Translations under genes and position numbers: made by a program | Notes under the pieces: generated by a model | The model's input: only the letters and a program-made list of their open reading frames with translations | The model's database searches: none | Told to the model about the DNA's origin: nothing | In this document: positions 14,266 to 25,625 of the stretch, piece after piece | Layout of the letters: every line of letters starts with the position of its first letter | How positions within the stretch are numbered: the first letter of the stretch is position 1 | Origin: Pithys albifrons albifrons | Lineage: Eukaryota > Chordata > Aves > Passeriformes > Thamnophilidae | DNA length: 64,000 nt | Assembly (NCBI RefSeq): GCF_047495875.1 | Contig: NC_092475.1 | Coordinates: 10,568,501-10,632,500 of the forward strand | Direction of reading: 5' to 3'

Positions 14266-14589
14266 AATAATGGTTTGGAGTCCTCCAGTTTTCATTATTA
14301 GCTTTTTGGATGAGTTTTGCCTAAGGGGAATGAGTTATTCTTTGCTGTTGCATCAGTGTGTTCCACTTCAGCTGAATTATGTGTCACTTTATGGTAGGGT
14401 TGTCTTCATTTTTTTCTCAGCTGCTCTTAGGGAGATCTTTGTGAACATCTTGTTTGACAAATTCTGCACCACCCACATAACCACTCTGAGGCAGACTTAA
14501 CAGAGTCAGAGCCTGAGCCAGGCCCACTTATCTTCAGTGGATATCATCTCATTGTTGCTAATTGGGATCTGCCAGTCCCAGTGGCCAGA
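14266..14589. other. Unique spacer between two MIR relics
   Basis: A plus-strand open frame of 76 codons (14270-14500) with hydrophobic composition and no recognised motif. Probably non-coding. Confidence 0.4.
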
Positions 14590-14705
14590 GCAGGGCATGG
14601 GGTTCAGATTCCAGAGCTTGGTGCTTCGTTTTGCTGTTTTGTCCCTGTGGCTTTGGGCAAGTCACTGAACTTGATTGATGTTCATTTATGTGCTTGTTAG
14701 TTCCT
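14590..14705 (+). repeat. MIR-type relic
   Basis: GGGTTCAGATTCCAGAGC-like text leads into TGTGGCTTTGGGCAAGTCACTGAAC, with TTTGGGCAAGTCACT matching the most conserved MIR core ('gaccttgggcaagtcactt'). Orientation is opposite to the relic 450 bases upstream, so these are two independent insertions or an inverted pair. Confidence 0.7.
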
Positions 14706-16091
14706 AATGAAAATTTCAGCTGATGCAAAAACTATTTGCAACTATATTTTTATGCCTTATTCTTGCAGGGAGGAGAGATTATATATAAAAAAAATCCAAA
14801 CAAAAACAAAATAATCCCTAGACTTCCACCCAAAACACAAATATTTCTTTTCTTCTTTTCTTCTTTTGTAGTTTCCTGAAACCTGGAAAATAAATAATCC
14901 CTATACCCAAGCTGCAGTTTCTCAAAGAAAATCCAGAAAATAAATTTCTGTTTCAGCAACAATTTTCTTCTAAGAACAAACAAACAAACAAACAAAAACA
15001 AAAGAAATTTTCATGGAAGTCTTTGAGCAATAGTGGAGAGGGAAAGAAATATCTAGTTTGTAACCTGCCCTATCCTGATCCAGCTGCTTCAGTCTTGAAT
15101 GTCAACAAATCCTGGTGACTTTCAAAAATCTGTAGGTTGTGTTTTGGATGATATTTAGTTAAGTGTTACTTCTCATGTATAGAATAGCCTTGATTACATT
15201 ATCTAGCAGAATAAAGCCAGATGGCAATGAAGTAACTATTTATTCTCCTGGTGAATTTTAATACATGGGGAAGTGAGGGCACAAACCCCTTGGTTTAAAC
15301 TTGGTACAGTAGTCACTGGGAGCTATGAAGGCTTTCCCCAGTAAGCTCTGCTCCTGAACCTAATCTTTACCTAAAGGCATTGCTACTGCTCTGATCTTCT
15401 ATTCCTTGAGCTCTGTCACCTTATTTCCACTTCCTTTTCTCAGTGTGCTCCTGATTTATTTCCTCAGCACCAGTGCAGCATAGTTGCACACCATCTAGTG
15501 ACAGCATGGGGAGCACAGGTACATCCACAGGTGGTGCAACAAGACTGGATGGGCAAGGATGAGCCATGGCAAAGCCAGAAAATTACAGACCAGTTCATTG
15601 GAGCCAATAATTGAAGCATTGCCAAATGTTGAGAAGTTTGCCAGTGCTCCCTGCAGTGGGGAGAATATGGATGTGCTTCTGTTGAAACCTTGCCCATCTA
15701 CCTATTTTGGATGTTCAGTATTTTCTGTGACTATAGTATGGTTGTTTATGAGCTAGTAACAGGCTTGGGTGACACTCCTCCACTGTGTGTTCAATGACCC
15801 AGGACTTCTGGTTGTGTTTATACCATCTATGGTTGTACAGAGCAAGAGTTCATCCCCACAAAGGGATTGCCTGTGCTGGCAGTAAGTGCAGTCAATGCCA
15901 GAAGCTACTCTGGGGGGCAAAAAGGAACAGTCTGGCAGGACAAAAGTAAGCTCTGAACCTTTCACAATTCAGCATGTTGAGCAGCCAGGGTGGATGCCGA
16001 ATTTCATTATCTCCCCAAATTGCTGCAGATTTGCTCAAAGGATCCTTCCCCTGTTGGTAGGGCCGCACGACAAGAACCAGCACGCTCAGGT
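14706..16091. other. Unique non-coding sequence
   Basis: Apart from the AAAC simple repeat nothing is recognised. Small open frames at 15.46-15.97 kb on both strands show no domain. Confidence 0.4.
14975..15004. repeat. (AAAC)n microsatellite
   Basis: About six units of AAAC/AACA with an A-rich end. Simple sequence repeat. Confidence 0.9.
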
Positions 16092-16170
16092 CTGACGATG
16101 ACGTTCCCTCCCTTTGCAGTGGCAGAAACCGCCGCAGCAGCCAAGCGGAGCTGTCTGCCAGCCCCCAGAG
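16030..16170. promoter_or_regulatory. Short CpG-rich patch
   Basis: Roughly ten CpG dinucleotides occur within about 140 bases (for example GCCGCACGAC, TGACGATGACGTTC, AACCGCCGCAGC), in a window that is otherwise strongly CpG-depleted. It includes a CRE-like TGACGT. The patch overlaps a candidate exon. It is too short for a classical CpG island. A protected regulatory site or a constrained exon would each explain it. Confidence 0.35.
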
Positions 16171-16237
16171 AGGCAAACCCCAGTGTTCCTGCAGGCACCT
16201 GCCAACCAGGAGCCAGCCCCTGCTGCCTCCCCTCCAG
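16120..16237 (+). other. Candidate exon of unknown transcript
   Basis: The segment is preceded by a near-ideal 3' splice site. A branch-point-like CTGAC at 16092-16096 is followed by a pyrimidine-rich CCCTCCCTTTGCAG ending at 16119, with no AG between them. It ends in CCAG followed by GTGAAA, an acceptable donor. The 118 bases read in phase 0 as 39 codons plus one base: a Pro/Gln/Ala-rich peptide beginning WQKPPQQPSGAV and ending APAASPP, with no recognised domain. Against coding function, the other two frames are also largely open, no neighbouring exon was identified, and I do not recognise the peptide. It could equally be a non-coding RNA exon or a chance arrangement in a GC-rich patch. Confidence 0.25.
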
Positions 16238-19200
16238 GTGAAACTCTGATTCAGCATCTTAAACCAAACCACAAAACCTGCTTGTCAGTCTGGGAGCTCT
16301 CTCTCCTCTCCCTTCCCTCTGCCACAAGACTCTACATGCAGCTGTGCTGCTGCCCAGGGGCTGGAGGCAGGAGCAGGGTACATTCAGTAACAGCCTGACA
16401 CTGGCTGCTGTTTGAGGAGCTGTTGGGCTTTGGCTTGCTCAGGGAGAGTGGTTGTTGCTCCCCAGGCTTGGCAAAGCTGTCCGGACTTGCACTCCCAAAG
16501 AGGGCTTTTCAGCACGTCTTGGACTCTGTCACCCAGATAGAGCAGAGTTGGGGGAGTTTGCAGCTTTTCAGAAGCAGAACTCTGGTGGTTTGTTCCTACC
16601 CAGGCTTTTTTCTCCATGTAATTTAATTGTATTTTATTTTTGCTTGGTGTCTTGAAGTGTCAGTGAAGTAGAAACACAGTAAGAGGATAATCCTGAACAA
16701 GCAGAGATGCTGGAGCCTTCCCAACTCCAGATTTGCTTTGGCCCCCAAAGCAACCTCTCTGCAGGCAGGGAGAAGAGCTGAGGGACAATTTTTTAGCTGA
16801 CTGGAGCTGGCCAGAATTCCTTCTCCATCTGATACAGCCCTTGCTGTCATTCTTATACTTGCCTGAGTCATCCTAGTCCTTACTGAATCCCCCTCTTCCT
16901 AAGTCCTTGTTCTTTTTATTTGATGAGGCTCATTTACTACAGTCAGGTTTATTTACTCTCTGGGGCCTGTTGGATTTCTTTCTGCATTTTCACTGATTTC
17001 CTACAGCACACACAGAGTCTGAGTGGGAAACCTGCATAGCCTTCATTCAACTGGCCTCTTTATCCTCTTTTTCCCTGACAATTCCTTTTATTCCTATTGT
17101 AACCCAATTTTTTTTCCTGTTCTTTGTAGTTAGTCAAACAGATCCATCCAAACTATTAAAAGCAGGCTTTTCAGAGTAGAAGTATTCAACTTTTTGTCTC
17201 TTCCCTTAGCAGAAGTGCAGGCATACAGACTTCTGAGTAAGAAGGCCAAATATATTAAGTCTGGATATCAAAAGAAAGGCAGAAGGAACTGTCATCCTAC
17301 CTAATAAAATGGAAAAGTCTGGGAAATGCTGTATTTCAAAATTGAAGATGAAACACCACTCTTTCCTCTCACTACCTAAACCAGTCCCAGAATAAACATT
17401 AACCCTCAACCTGGAATTTAAGTTCTTTCCCTGATTAGGTGACTGCAGTGGTTGAAACCCAACATCTCAACATCCCTGCATTTGAAACTTGATCTGAACT
17501 GTGTCATTGCTGCCTCTCTGTGCCTCTCTGTCCCACTTAATTAGGCTACATCTAAAGGAATGAATTTTGCACTTAAAGAATTGTAAAACTGACTTTGGCC
17601 TTGAAGTGAACACATTTTGATAAGGCACCAAGAACATTCCTATAAATGAGGAGAAATAGCATTGAAGTATCATTAAATTTGGAAAGAGAAGTTGGTAGTG
17701 TGGAGCAACAAGAAGATACTGCTTGTATTTAGAAAGATTTTCTTTAGGATTGGGCTGCTCTGTGATGCCTCATAGTCCTGGCTATTATGATACTTGTAGA
17801 GGTCTCCAAGAGCAAGGTTGTATTTTCAGAGACTTGAAGGGATGTGGATGTAAAACTCCAGGCTTTAAGCAGTCAGTGAAAGTGAAATTAATAAAGGAGA
17901 AAGGCACTGGTACCCTGAGAATGAAAACTATAAAAATGAATGAAGCAACTTCAACCTAACAAGAAAATATGCATTAAATCCAGCCTCCATGACAGACCTG
18001 GGATATGCAGGTCATGAAAACTTGGTTACCTCAGTTGCTGGGACAGTCAGTAATTTTTAGACAACTGTTTCTGGATTGTTTCCCCAAGCACAGTTCTGAA
18101 GCCATCCCAGAGCTGGGTAGCCCCTTTTCTGACCTTAATCTAAACAGATTAATGAGACTGTGTGTGGTAGAACTGACTAAGCAGTGCTTAAAGCCTCAAA
18201 GAGGGAAAGGTAACAGGCCTCATTTTGTATCCAGCCTCTAGCTAGAAGCTCAAAGCTAGAAAACTGAGCTTAAAGCTGTATCAGCCTCAAGCTAAAACTC
18301 TTGAGTTTTGAGCAGCCTTGTAAGTAGATGCCTTTTCTATCCTTCATTCTTTACAGTTTTATGCCAGCTATCATATTCACTGCCTAGTCAAATAGAGAAA
18401 TTAGGAATCTTCTTACATGTTATGTCTCTTCACACACAGGAATGGTGCTGGGTGGCCATAGGAGTCCTCTTAGAGAGAAGCAGAGCTTCATCACCATTGT
18501 ATCATCTCAGGTGGACTGGCGGAAGACTTGGTAGGCTTTTCTGAAGAAGCTAAATCTGGATTAAATGGTAAACTAAATGTTAATTAAGTGCATAATGCTG
18601 CTTGAAGATCTTGTTGCAGGGACTTGGCAGATATGGGCACCTGCTCCATGCTTTGATCAGCAACTCACAAGGAAGGTGAGGTAATTCTTTCCTTCAAACA
18701 AAGGAAATTCTTTATTCCCATTAACATACATCCTTCTCAGAGCATCCTTGTGTATGGCCTGTAGTGCTTCTGCTTTAATCCCTCCCTCTAAACAGTCTCT
18801 ATCTCCAAAAGGAATTTTCTCTGTGTTGGTTTCACCCATGATCTGTACCTAGTCTTGCAGTTTTCTAGTTCAAGTCCTGTAAAATAAACAAAACATAAAA
18901 TAATTTGTAAAGTTTCTGGTGCTTCAGCACTCAAAACTGCACCTAGAACCCTTGGTTTGGCCAAGGGCATGGGTGTTAAATCTCAGCCTAAAAATATTGC
19001 ACTCAGGAGCTCAGCTGGAATATCCCTTCATGAGACCATCTGTCATAGCTGAGCTCTGAACAGTTTGGGACATGGCTGATCTGTCTCAGCGTGCTGTTAA
19101 GTTGTTTTTGTCTCCCCACTGGTGAGGCACATTCTTCTCACTCTCTTAATTTGTTTCTCCCAGAGTGTTTTTATTCAACAGTTGTCACCAAGTCAATGTG

Positions 19201-19783
19201 ACATGAAACAGGAGGGAGGAGAGGGACACGTTGTGCCTGACCCATTCAGTGTGTCCAGTGCACAGGCTGACTATTCCTGTGTCCATCCTGCTGCTCTTTC
19301 TCCAACTCCCATTGCAGGCCCTGCTCTCTGCCTACTTGGAGGTGAATAAAATCATAGCAATGCCTGTTGGCTGGAATTTTGTTCTCTTTTCCCATTGCTG
19401 GTGAATCCTGGAGCCTTCAGTCCTGATAGTGAGCAGTTTCACCCAGGGAGTTGAATTTTCCCAATTCCCTGCTCCACAGCACTGCTTGTATGGAGTTATC
19501 TAGAATGGGTTATACATAAACACACATTTCAGTGCCTCTGCATTCACCACTCTGTTCTTTCTTTCATATCCTCCTATCCTTTCCCCCTCCCTTCTCTGCT
19601 CCCTGTGTGTCTTGTTATACCTTGTTTCTACATGCCTAAGTCATGCTTTAAATAACAGCTGTCTGATTCTTTGCTTCTTCTCATACCCAGCTAATTATTT
19701 TCAATTTATTGATTTTCCACATAGAGATTAATGGGTTATTCAGCTCTGAAAGCCTATATCCACACAGCTGTGAGCTGATGCAT
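16238..19783. other. Unique non-coding sequence
   Basis: No gene or repeat family recognised. At 18231-18310 the word AAGCT/AGCT recurs several times, and a small palindrome AAAACTC-TT-GAGTTTT lies at 18294-18309. Open frames are all under 85 codons. Confidence 0.4.
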
Positions 19784-19808
19784 GGGTATGGGTAGGGGTG
19801 GAGGGGGG
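19784..19808 (+). other. Canonical G-quadruplex motif
   Basis: Four G-tracts of three or more with loops of two to four bases: GGG-TAT-GGG-TA-GGGG-TGGA-GGGGGG. It satisfies the usual G3+N1-7 rule on the plus strand. Whether it folds in vivo is unknown. Confidence 0.75.
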
Positions 19809-22800
19809 ATGTGTTTCTGTGGTTGATCACCTTTCTGATGAACTTGTGCAACAAACCAAAGGAATTTTTCTCTTCCTTTTTTACTATAAGAAGCTTCAAA
19901 CTTTTGCTAGTTAATAACCACATTTCACAGGGAGTAAAAACTAATAAATAAAAATCTGATAAGTTTGCAGTAAGAAAATTGTTAACGTGTTTTTCCTGTA
20001 TCTTTAATTACATTGGTTAATATATTCTGGGTGTGAATGAACCAGGCACAGTCACAAAGTACCACAGCACAGATGGGGTGATGGGGGACCAGAAGGTTCT
20101 CCAGGACCCCTCCTCTGGTTCCACCCTTCTGCTACAGCTATTTCTGCTTCTTTGTGCTGCTGCATCAGCCTGTGGGGTTGAAACAAAAAACCTTTTCCTT
20201 GGTTATTTCTAACCAAATTAATGTCAGAGATCCCATGTAAGGCACAGAAGATGCATCACAAAGCCAGGGAAGGCACAAGAAGCAGTGGATTCACTGATGA
20301 TGCAAAAGTATCATGGAAGCAAAACCTCTGGGCATGGATCACAACTCTGATCTTACTGGTCTATCTGGCCATGAAGAGCCCATGGAATTGTGCTGATATA
20401 AGGCTGTGGATTTGAGCCTTATACGTAACTAATTAGTAATTTGAGGGGTAAGAACTTTTAAAATGTTTTGCAAACTCCTCTATTAGCAGTTTTCACACCA
20501 TTTTATTTTGTCAAGTCAAGTGTGAGCGTGACCAGGCTCGATCTGTAAGACAGTAATTGCCAAGGGATTTGGGGAGAAGTGGGAATAAATGGCTAAGAAA
20601 TGCAATCAGCAGTTAAAGTAAAAATAAACAAAAACATTGGCAAAGTGATTACTATTTAGCAAGTCTGGGCTCAATATCCTGCTTTCCTGGAGCCTATCAA
20701 AATGGTAGCCCAGATTCTCTGCCTCATTAGAATCCTTGGCTTGTTGGGCTCAGAGCTGCACATTTATAGTCTGTAGCTGAACACTGCAGAGTTCACTGTT
20801 CTCAGGGCATGTACAGAACTCTTCAAAAATCAACCCACTTACGTATGGTTTGAGATGTTCAGCTTAAAAAAACAAACCTGGTTGACACAGCAAAGCCCTT
20901 TTTGAACCTCTGACCTTGACTTCCATAGTTATTCTAAAAACACCAAGGCAAAAACTGCTTCTTCTGGACCTGACCCTCCTGTTGCCAAGCCTGGATGGAT
21001 TCATTTGACTTCTGGGCAAGGAGTTCCTCCCAAATCTACTACAACTTTTCTTGGGACCACTGCCCCAAGAAGCCCATGGATGTTCAAACTAGAATGACCC
21101 AGTTAGAAGCACTGGTAAGATTTGAATGCAAGTAAATTAGAAATATGGATAAGGATGCTGGTTTAAAAACAAGTTTTAGGAATGAGGGGCTTAAACACAG
21201 GAGATTTGAGGCAGAACATGGAGTAGTTCTGACCAGAGAAACATGACTGAAGAGCAAGACAGAACTACACACAGGATTTTTTCTGTTAAAAAGGGGGATG
21301 GTGGGACAGCTGAAATGTTTCCAAATAATATTCATTTTCCCCCACTGTTAATTCCCAACACAAATTAACCTCAGTCATTTTCCCATTCCCTCTTACACAC
21401 ACACTGTTTGTCAAGCCATGTTGCCTTAACACTCCCTAACCAGCTGGGATAAATTTAGCCTGCCCAAGAAAAAAGTGCAACATGGCAGCCCTTGGATGAA
21501 GGAGCAAACGTGTCTCTTGCTGACTGCAGCCTCTTGTAGGTCATCGCAGCACACGTGTGTCCCTCTCCTGTTATGGCTTTTGTTGAAAATGGCTCAAGGT
21601 ACAGAAAACTGAAGCTTCCTGTTGGGCTAGGAATGGATCAGTGTGGGTAAGGTAGCGTGGGCAGGAAGGCATGCGAGCATCTGGTTTGAATAGCTCCACA
21701 CACACAAGATCAGCCAACTTTCTGTAGGTTTCACGGTTTTTTGGTTTTTTATCCCTGAGCTCTGGAGTAGTGGTGGACCCCACCCTCCCTGTGCCTCCCA
21801 GGAAGGCTGCAGGGAGCTCACGGAAAGGGGACCAGCCCCTTCATTTACAGGAGCCCCTGAGGTTAGAAATAATCTCAAAAAGCTTGGGTGTGCTCTTGAA
21901 GATCAAGTATCTTCTGTGACACTCAGGAGGCAGGAGGACCTGGTGCCTTGATGTGCTTCTGGTGGGTAAGCAACATGTGAGAAGACAGGCGACCGAGGGC
22001 CTGCAGGATACACATTCCTAAATGTCACTTAGCCATACAACCTGCGAGGGCGGAAGCGTGGGCAGATGGAGAAATAATATTTTCATTGAAAATTCTCTAC
22101 CTCTAAAATATTTCCTGTCAGGTTCCTTCCAAGGAGGGCTGGAGCAAGGAAGGAGGGGGGTTGAGGTGGGATGTGTGGCAGTGGATACATGTTTGTGATT
22201 TCTCAGACCTCTCCATTTTGAGAGCATTTAACTCAATCCCCTTTTTTTCTCCCCCTCCCTGAGAAAAGGATCATGCTAAGCATTACTGGAGCCGGAGGCA
22301 GTTTGGGAAGTGAAATAAACACCTGACTGTTAAATGCTAAGTGATTACTCAACCAAAAATAAAAATAGTTCTGGTTTCCTCCACGATGCTCTAGAGTTAC
22401 GTTCATCAGTGCACATGAGCTGGAGGTTTCCATGGGGTGAGTCTTGAAAGGCTGAAACTCTTTGGAGGGGAGAAATTTGGAGGCAATAAGACAGGCCTCC
22501 CTCTGTCCTGTGAGAGCTCTTCTGCCACGGAGAAAATGCTGCAGCTGTTTGCCTGGTGCAATTTAAAAATAAACTCCCTCCTCCTTTCGTAGCTGCTCAT
22601 ATCAGTTTCAGATGTCAAGTGTAAAGGGTTAGAGTCCAAGGGTGGGCACAGAGTAGAACAAAGACGTGCCTCGACACCTCAGAGAAAATCTTAGGAAGTT
22701 TGGATCTGCAGTCACAGCAACCTCTGGGTGCTCAGGAACTGCAGATGCAGAAGGCACAGAGCAAACACTACAGCTGAGTGTGCCTGTGCAGGGACGGCCC

Positions 22801-23550
22801 CAGTACAGCAGAGCAGAAACTATGGTGCAGACACCGACATTAGGAATCCTCACTGGAATGTTCTTTGCTGCAGCTCTTCCCATCAAGTTGCAGACATCAT
22901 GTTGCTGTAGATGATCTGCATGACAGAGAGCCAAACTGGAGCATTAGAAAGTTGCAATATGTGCAAAATTACTCTGCTCGTGCTTCATCTCCAAAATGCA
23001 AGATGGAAAATGCTATGTATTACCAAAGATATTGGGCTCGATTATATATGACACATACATTTGCAATATGTTTCCTTCAGTCAGGTCATACACAGATGAA
23101 CTAGGAAATAGCATTTAACTCCCATGAAATAGAGCAGATTCCTTCCCTCACTGATGACTGCTTGTTAATTCCCAAAGCTTGCCAACTCGTAAAGTAGCCC
23201 AGAAGGGCTGTATATGAACTAAACCTCACTTCAGCAGCCACTGCACTGTCCTCTGCAGATATTCTCTTTCAGGTAGCAAAATACATTATGACAACTAAAG
23301 AAAAGGACACCCATTTTCACATTTTTAGATGGGGGAGTAAAACAGAGGGACCAATGGGAGTTCTAATTGGCATTTGTGTTCAAGTCAGCTGACACCAACT
23401 GCTTGGAGAAAAATGTCCCACCTTTCCCCTTCTTAAATTAAATGACACAAATACATGGGATCCAAAATGATTCAGGACTCCCAGCTAGAAAAGCTGAATT
23501 GAAATTACAAGGCTCTCAAACTTGAATTTGTTCTTGAGAACTGGGAAGCT
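19809..23550. other. Unique non-coding sequence
   Basis: No gene or repeat family recognised. The 21.5-22.95 kb part is less AT-rich and carries overlapping short open frames on both strands (up to about 101 codons), none with a domain. Confidence 0.4.
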
Positions 23551-23551
23551 C

Positions 23552-23582
<31 letters not shown>
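23551..23582. repeat. (GA)n microsatellite
   Basis: About 15 GA units with one AAA interruption near the start. Simple repeat. Confidence 0.95.
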
Positions 23583-24888
23583 CACCCAACCTGAGCTGAG
23601 GTAACAGCAAAACTGGACTAGCATGAAACTGTTCTTGCTTAAATGAAATTTGCTGTAGTTAACCAGAAAGTGTTAGGATAAGAAATTATAGAATAATTTG
23701 GGAAAAGAAAAACTAGAGCCACCTGTTTAAAGTTAACCTTTAACCTCTTCCCTCTGCCTTCCCTTTGCTTTCCCTCTCTTTCAAATTCTCCCAGTATCTC
23801 CTCTTTCCATAGAAGCAAATCTTCCCCAGGGAAAGTCGATTCTGAAGGCAATTTTCCAAAAACCATTTGGCAGAATTGGCTGGTGCTTCAACTGCAAACA
23901 TGAAAAGGCATTTATTCCACTAACTCAAACGTAGTTTGGAAGAGACATTACTGAACTTGTTTTAGGAATATACTTTGACTGCATCAGTTTTATTGCTTCT
24001 TGTATAAATGTCAAACTCAATTTGCCTTAAAGCAGAAAAAACTTAAAAGTACATGGTAATGTATGTATTACACACAAAAACTGGGAAAAAAAGTGTTACC
24101 TGCATGGTAAACTCAAGCCTATTCCATGTTAATTGTGCTCATCGTAATCACTCTATTTCATCGGTGGTGAGAAGAGGGAGGGGGTGTGATCCTGGTATTG
24201 AGGACTGTGTGTTTAGGATTGTTGTAAGCTGGCCAGATAATACAGGATCCTAATAATTCTTAAATTTTGGTTGCTTAATTTTGTGACCTAAAATTTTCTT
24301 GTTCATCCCTCAAAAGGGTTGTTTCTATGTTGTGTAAAGAACTTGTGGTAACCCTGTCCTTTGTGCACCATCAGCAGCATTTAACCTTGTACTGTTAGCA
24401 CATCAGCCAACACACATCACGTTTGAGATCCAGGACACCCAGCAGCAAAGGACTTTTTTCTTGAAAGGGGGGGGAGAAAAGAGCAAGTCTTCCAAATTCC
24501 TACTTCAATCAGCACTCATTGCCAAATTTTCTAGCAAGAAGAGAATTGGCTATTTCAAAACACTTTATCTCAGCAAAACTATAGTTGGAATTTCTTGGGG
24601 GCTAAGGGAAAAAGCACATCTTTAATCCAAAAGTTGTCCCCCTGCTGAATGTCAAAGACTTGCTGTAGACAATGTGGATACAGAGCTTCCAGGAAAAAAA
24701 AAACAACTGGACTTTCTTCTATAGTAAACAAAAAGTATTGAGCCACCTAAAAAATCTAATTTCTACCCTTTTACTACACAACATTATTTGGAGTAATTTT
24801 AGTTATGAGGACAGGCTACCTATTAGGTGCTGCTTAAAATATTACTGTGAACACATTAGATTTTGCAGTGGTTTAATTTGCATTTTAA
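23583..24888. other. Unique non-coding sequence
   Basis: Nothing recognised beyond a G8 run near 24468-24476 and a short A-run near 24696-24704. Confidence 0.4.
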
Positions 24889-25002
24889 GGTCTGATCCTG
24901 TAAAACTATAACTTCCTTCTTGTGAGTGGCTGCAATGGCATCAGCAGCACTTCTTATCTACATAAACTTAATGTCTTGCACAATTATTTGCAGGATCAGG
25001 AC
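24889..25002. repeat. Ancient palindromic (MITE-like) amniote repeat, type A
   Basis: A 114-base segment bounded by imperfect inverted repeats: GGTCTGATCCTGTAAA at the left and TTTGCAGGATCAGGAC at the right, matching at 13 of 16 positions when one is reverse-complemented. The ends and the inner CTTGTGAGTGGCTGCAATGG resemble an old palindromic repeat I recall from turtle, crocodile and bird DNA ('ggcctgatcctgcaa...ttgcaggatcaggcc'). The family name is not certain to me. Confidence 0.6.
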
Positions 25003-25062
25003 ATAAGACTGAAAATGCAATTACTATGTGAGTTACAAAAAAAGAAAATGCTCTTTGCAATA

Positions 25063-25150
25063 GTAGGTGAGATTCTCTGCTGGAGTAAATGATATAGGAC
25101 CCATTGAATTCAATGGAGCCATCCCGATTCACACCCGCTGATATGGCCCA
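25063..25150. repeat. Ancient palindromic amniote repeat, type B, copy 1
   Basis: Centred on CATTGAATTCAATGGAG, itself a near-perfect palindrome (CCATTGAATTCAATGG), and followed by GATTCACACCCGCTGATATGGCCC. This fits an old family I recall as 'ctccattgaagtcaatggag...gatttacaccagctgaggatctggccc'. The left arm (TCTCTGCTGGAGTAAAT) is the degraded mirror. It lies only 60 bases from the type A element. Confidence 0.6.
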
Positions 25151-25282
25151 TTAATTTTAGTGTATGAAAATGAATCTCTGCTCTAAAAATACCAATTAGT
25201 AATAAGCTTTGAGAAAGAAGAAAAAATCAATTTAAATTCATTTTGTATAATGCACATTTTCTGATGCTATTTTAGTTAAATT

Positions 25283-25300
25283 ATTATTATGCATAATAAT
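25283..25300. other. 18-bp perfect palindrome
   Basis: ATTATTATGCATAATAAT is identical to its own reverse complement. It contains ATGCATAAT, a POU/homeodomain-like word, and lies in a repeat-poor block after the two ancient elements. Confidence 0.8.
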
Positions 25301-25454
25301 GACAGGGCAATAGGTGCTGTCACTTTAGGAATTTGCAGCTGTGATGGGTAGTATAAAAGTTAGTGATAGGGAAATTTCAGAAAAGCCCATCAATTGAATA
25401 CAATTGTCACTATTATAATTTGGATTAGGGTAGTGTGAGCACATAAAAAGACAT

Positions 25455-25625
25455 TGCAGCAGCTCAAAATAATTTACACTCTAACCAGAAAAATAGAGCA
25501 GGGAGGAAGGAGGGAAACTGAGGCGACAGAGCTTCCACGAGTAACTGAGCTTGGAGTCGGCGTCTTGCCCCCTGACTGATGGCCAGGTGTGCCATTCACC
25601 ACACCAGGCGGATCCTCAGGAAGGC
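25455..25625 (-). repeat. MIR-type relic
   Basis: AATTTACACTCTAACCAG, then GGAGGGAAACTGAGGCGACAG, then AGTAACTGAGCTTGGAGTCGGCG, and finally GTGCCATTCACCACACCAGG. The order matches the reptile/bird MIR-like tail ('ttacaatctaa', 'gggaaactgaggcacag', 'gtgctctaaccactagg'). Diverged, but colinear over about 150 bases. Confidence 0.65.

Noticed and set aside
19122..19349. Frame with a hydrophobic start resembling a signal peptide
   Set aside because: A single short frame without splice context or known family; hydrophobic starts arise often in T-rich DNA.
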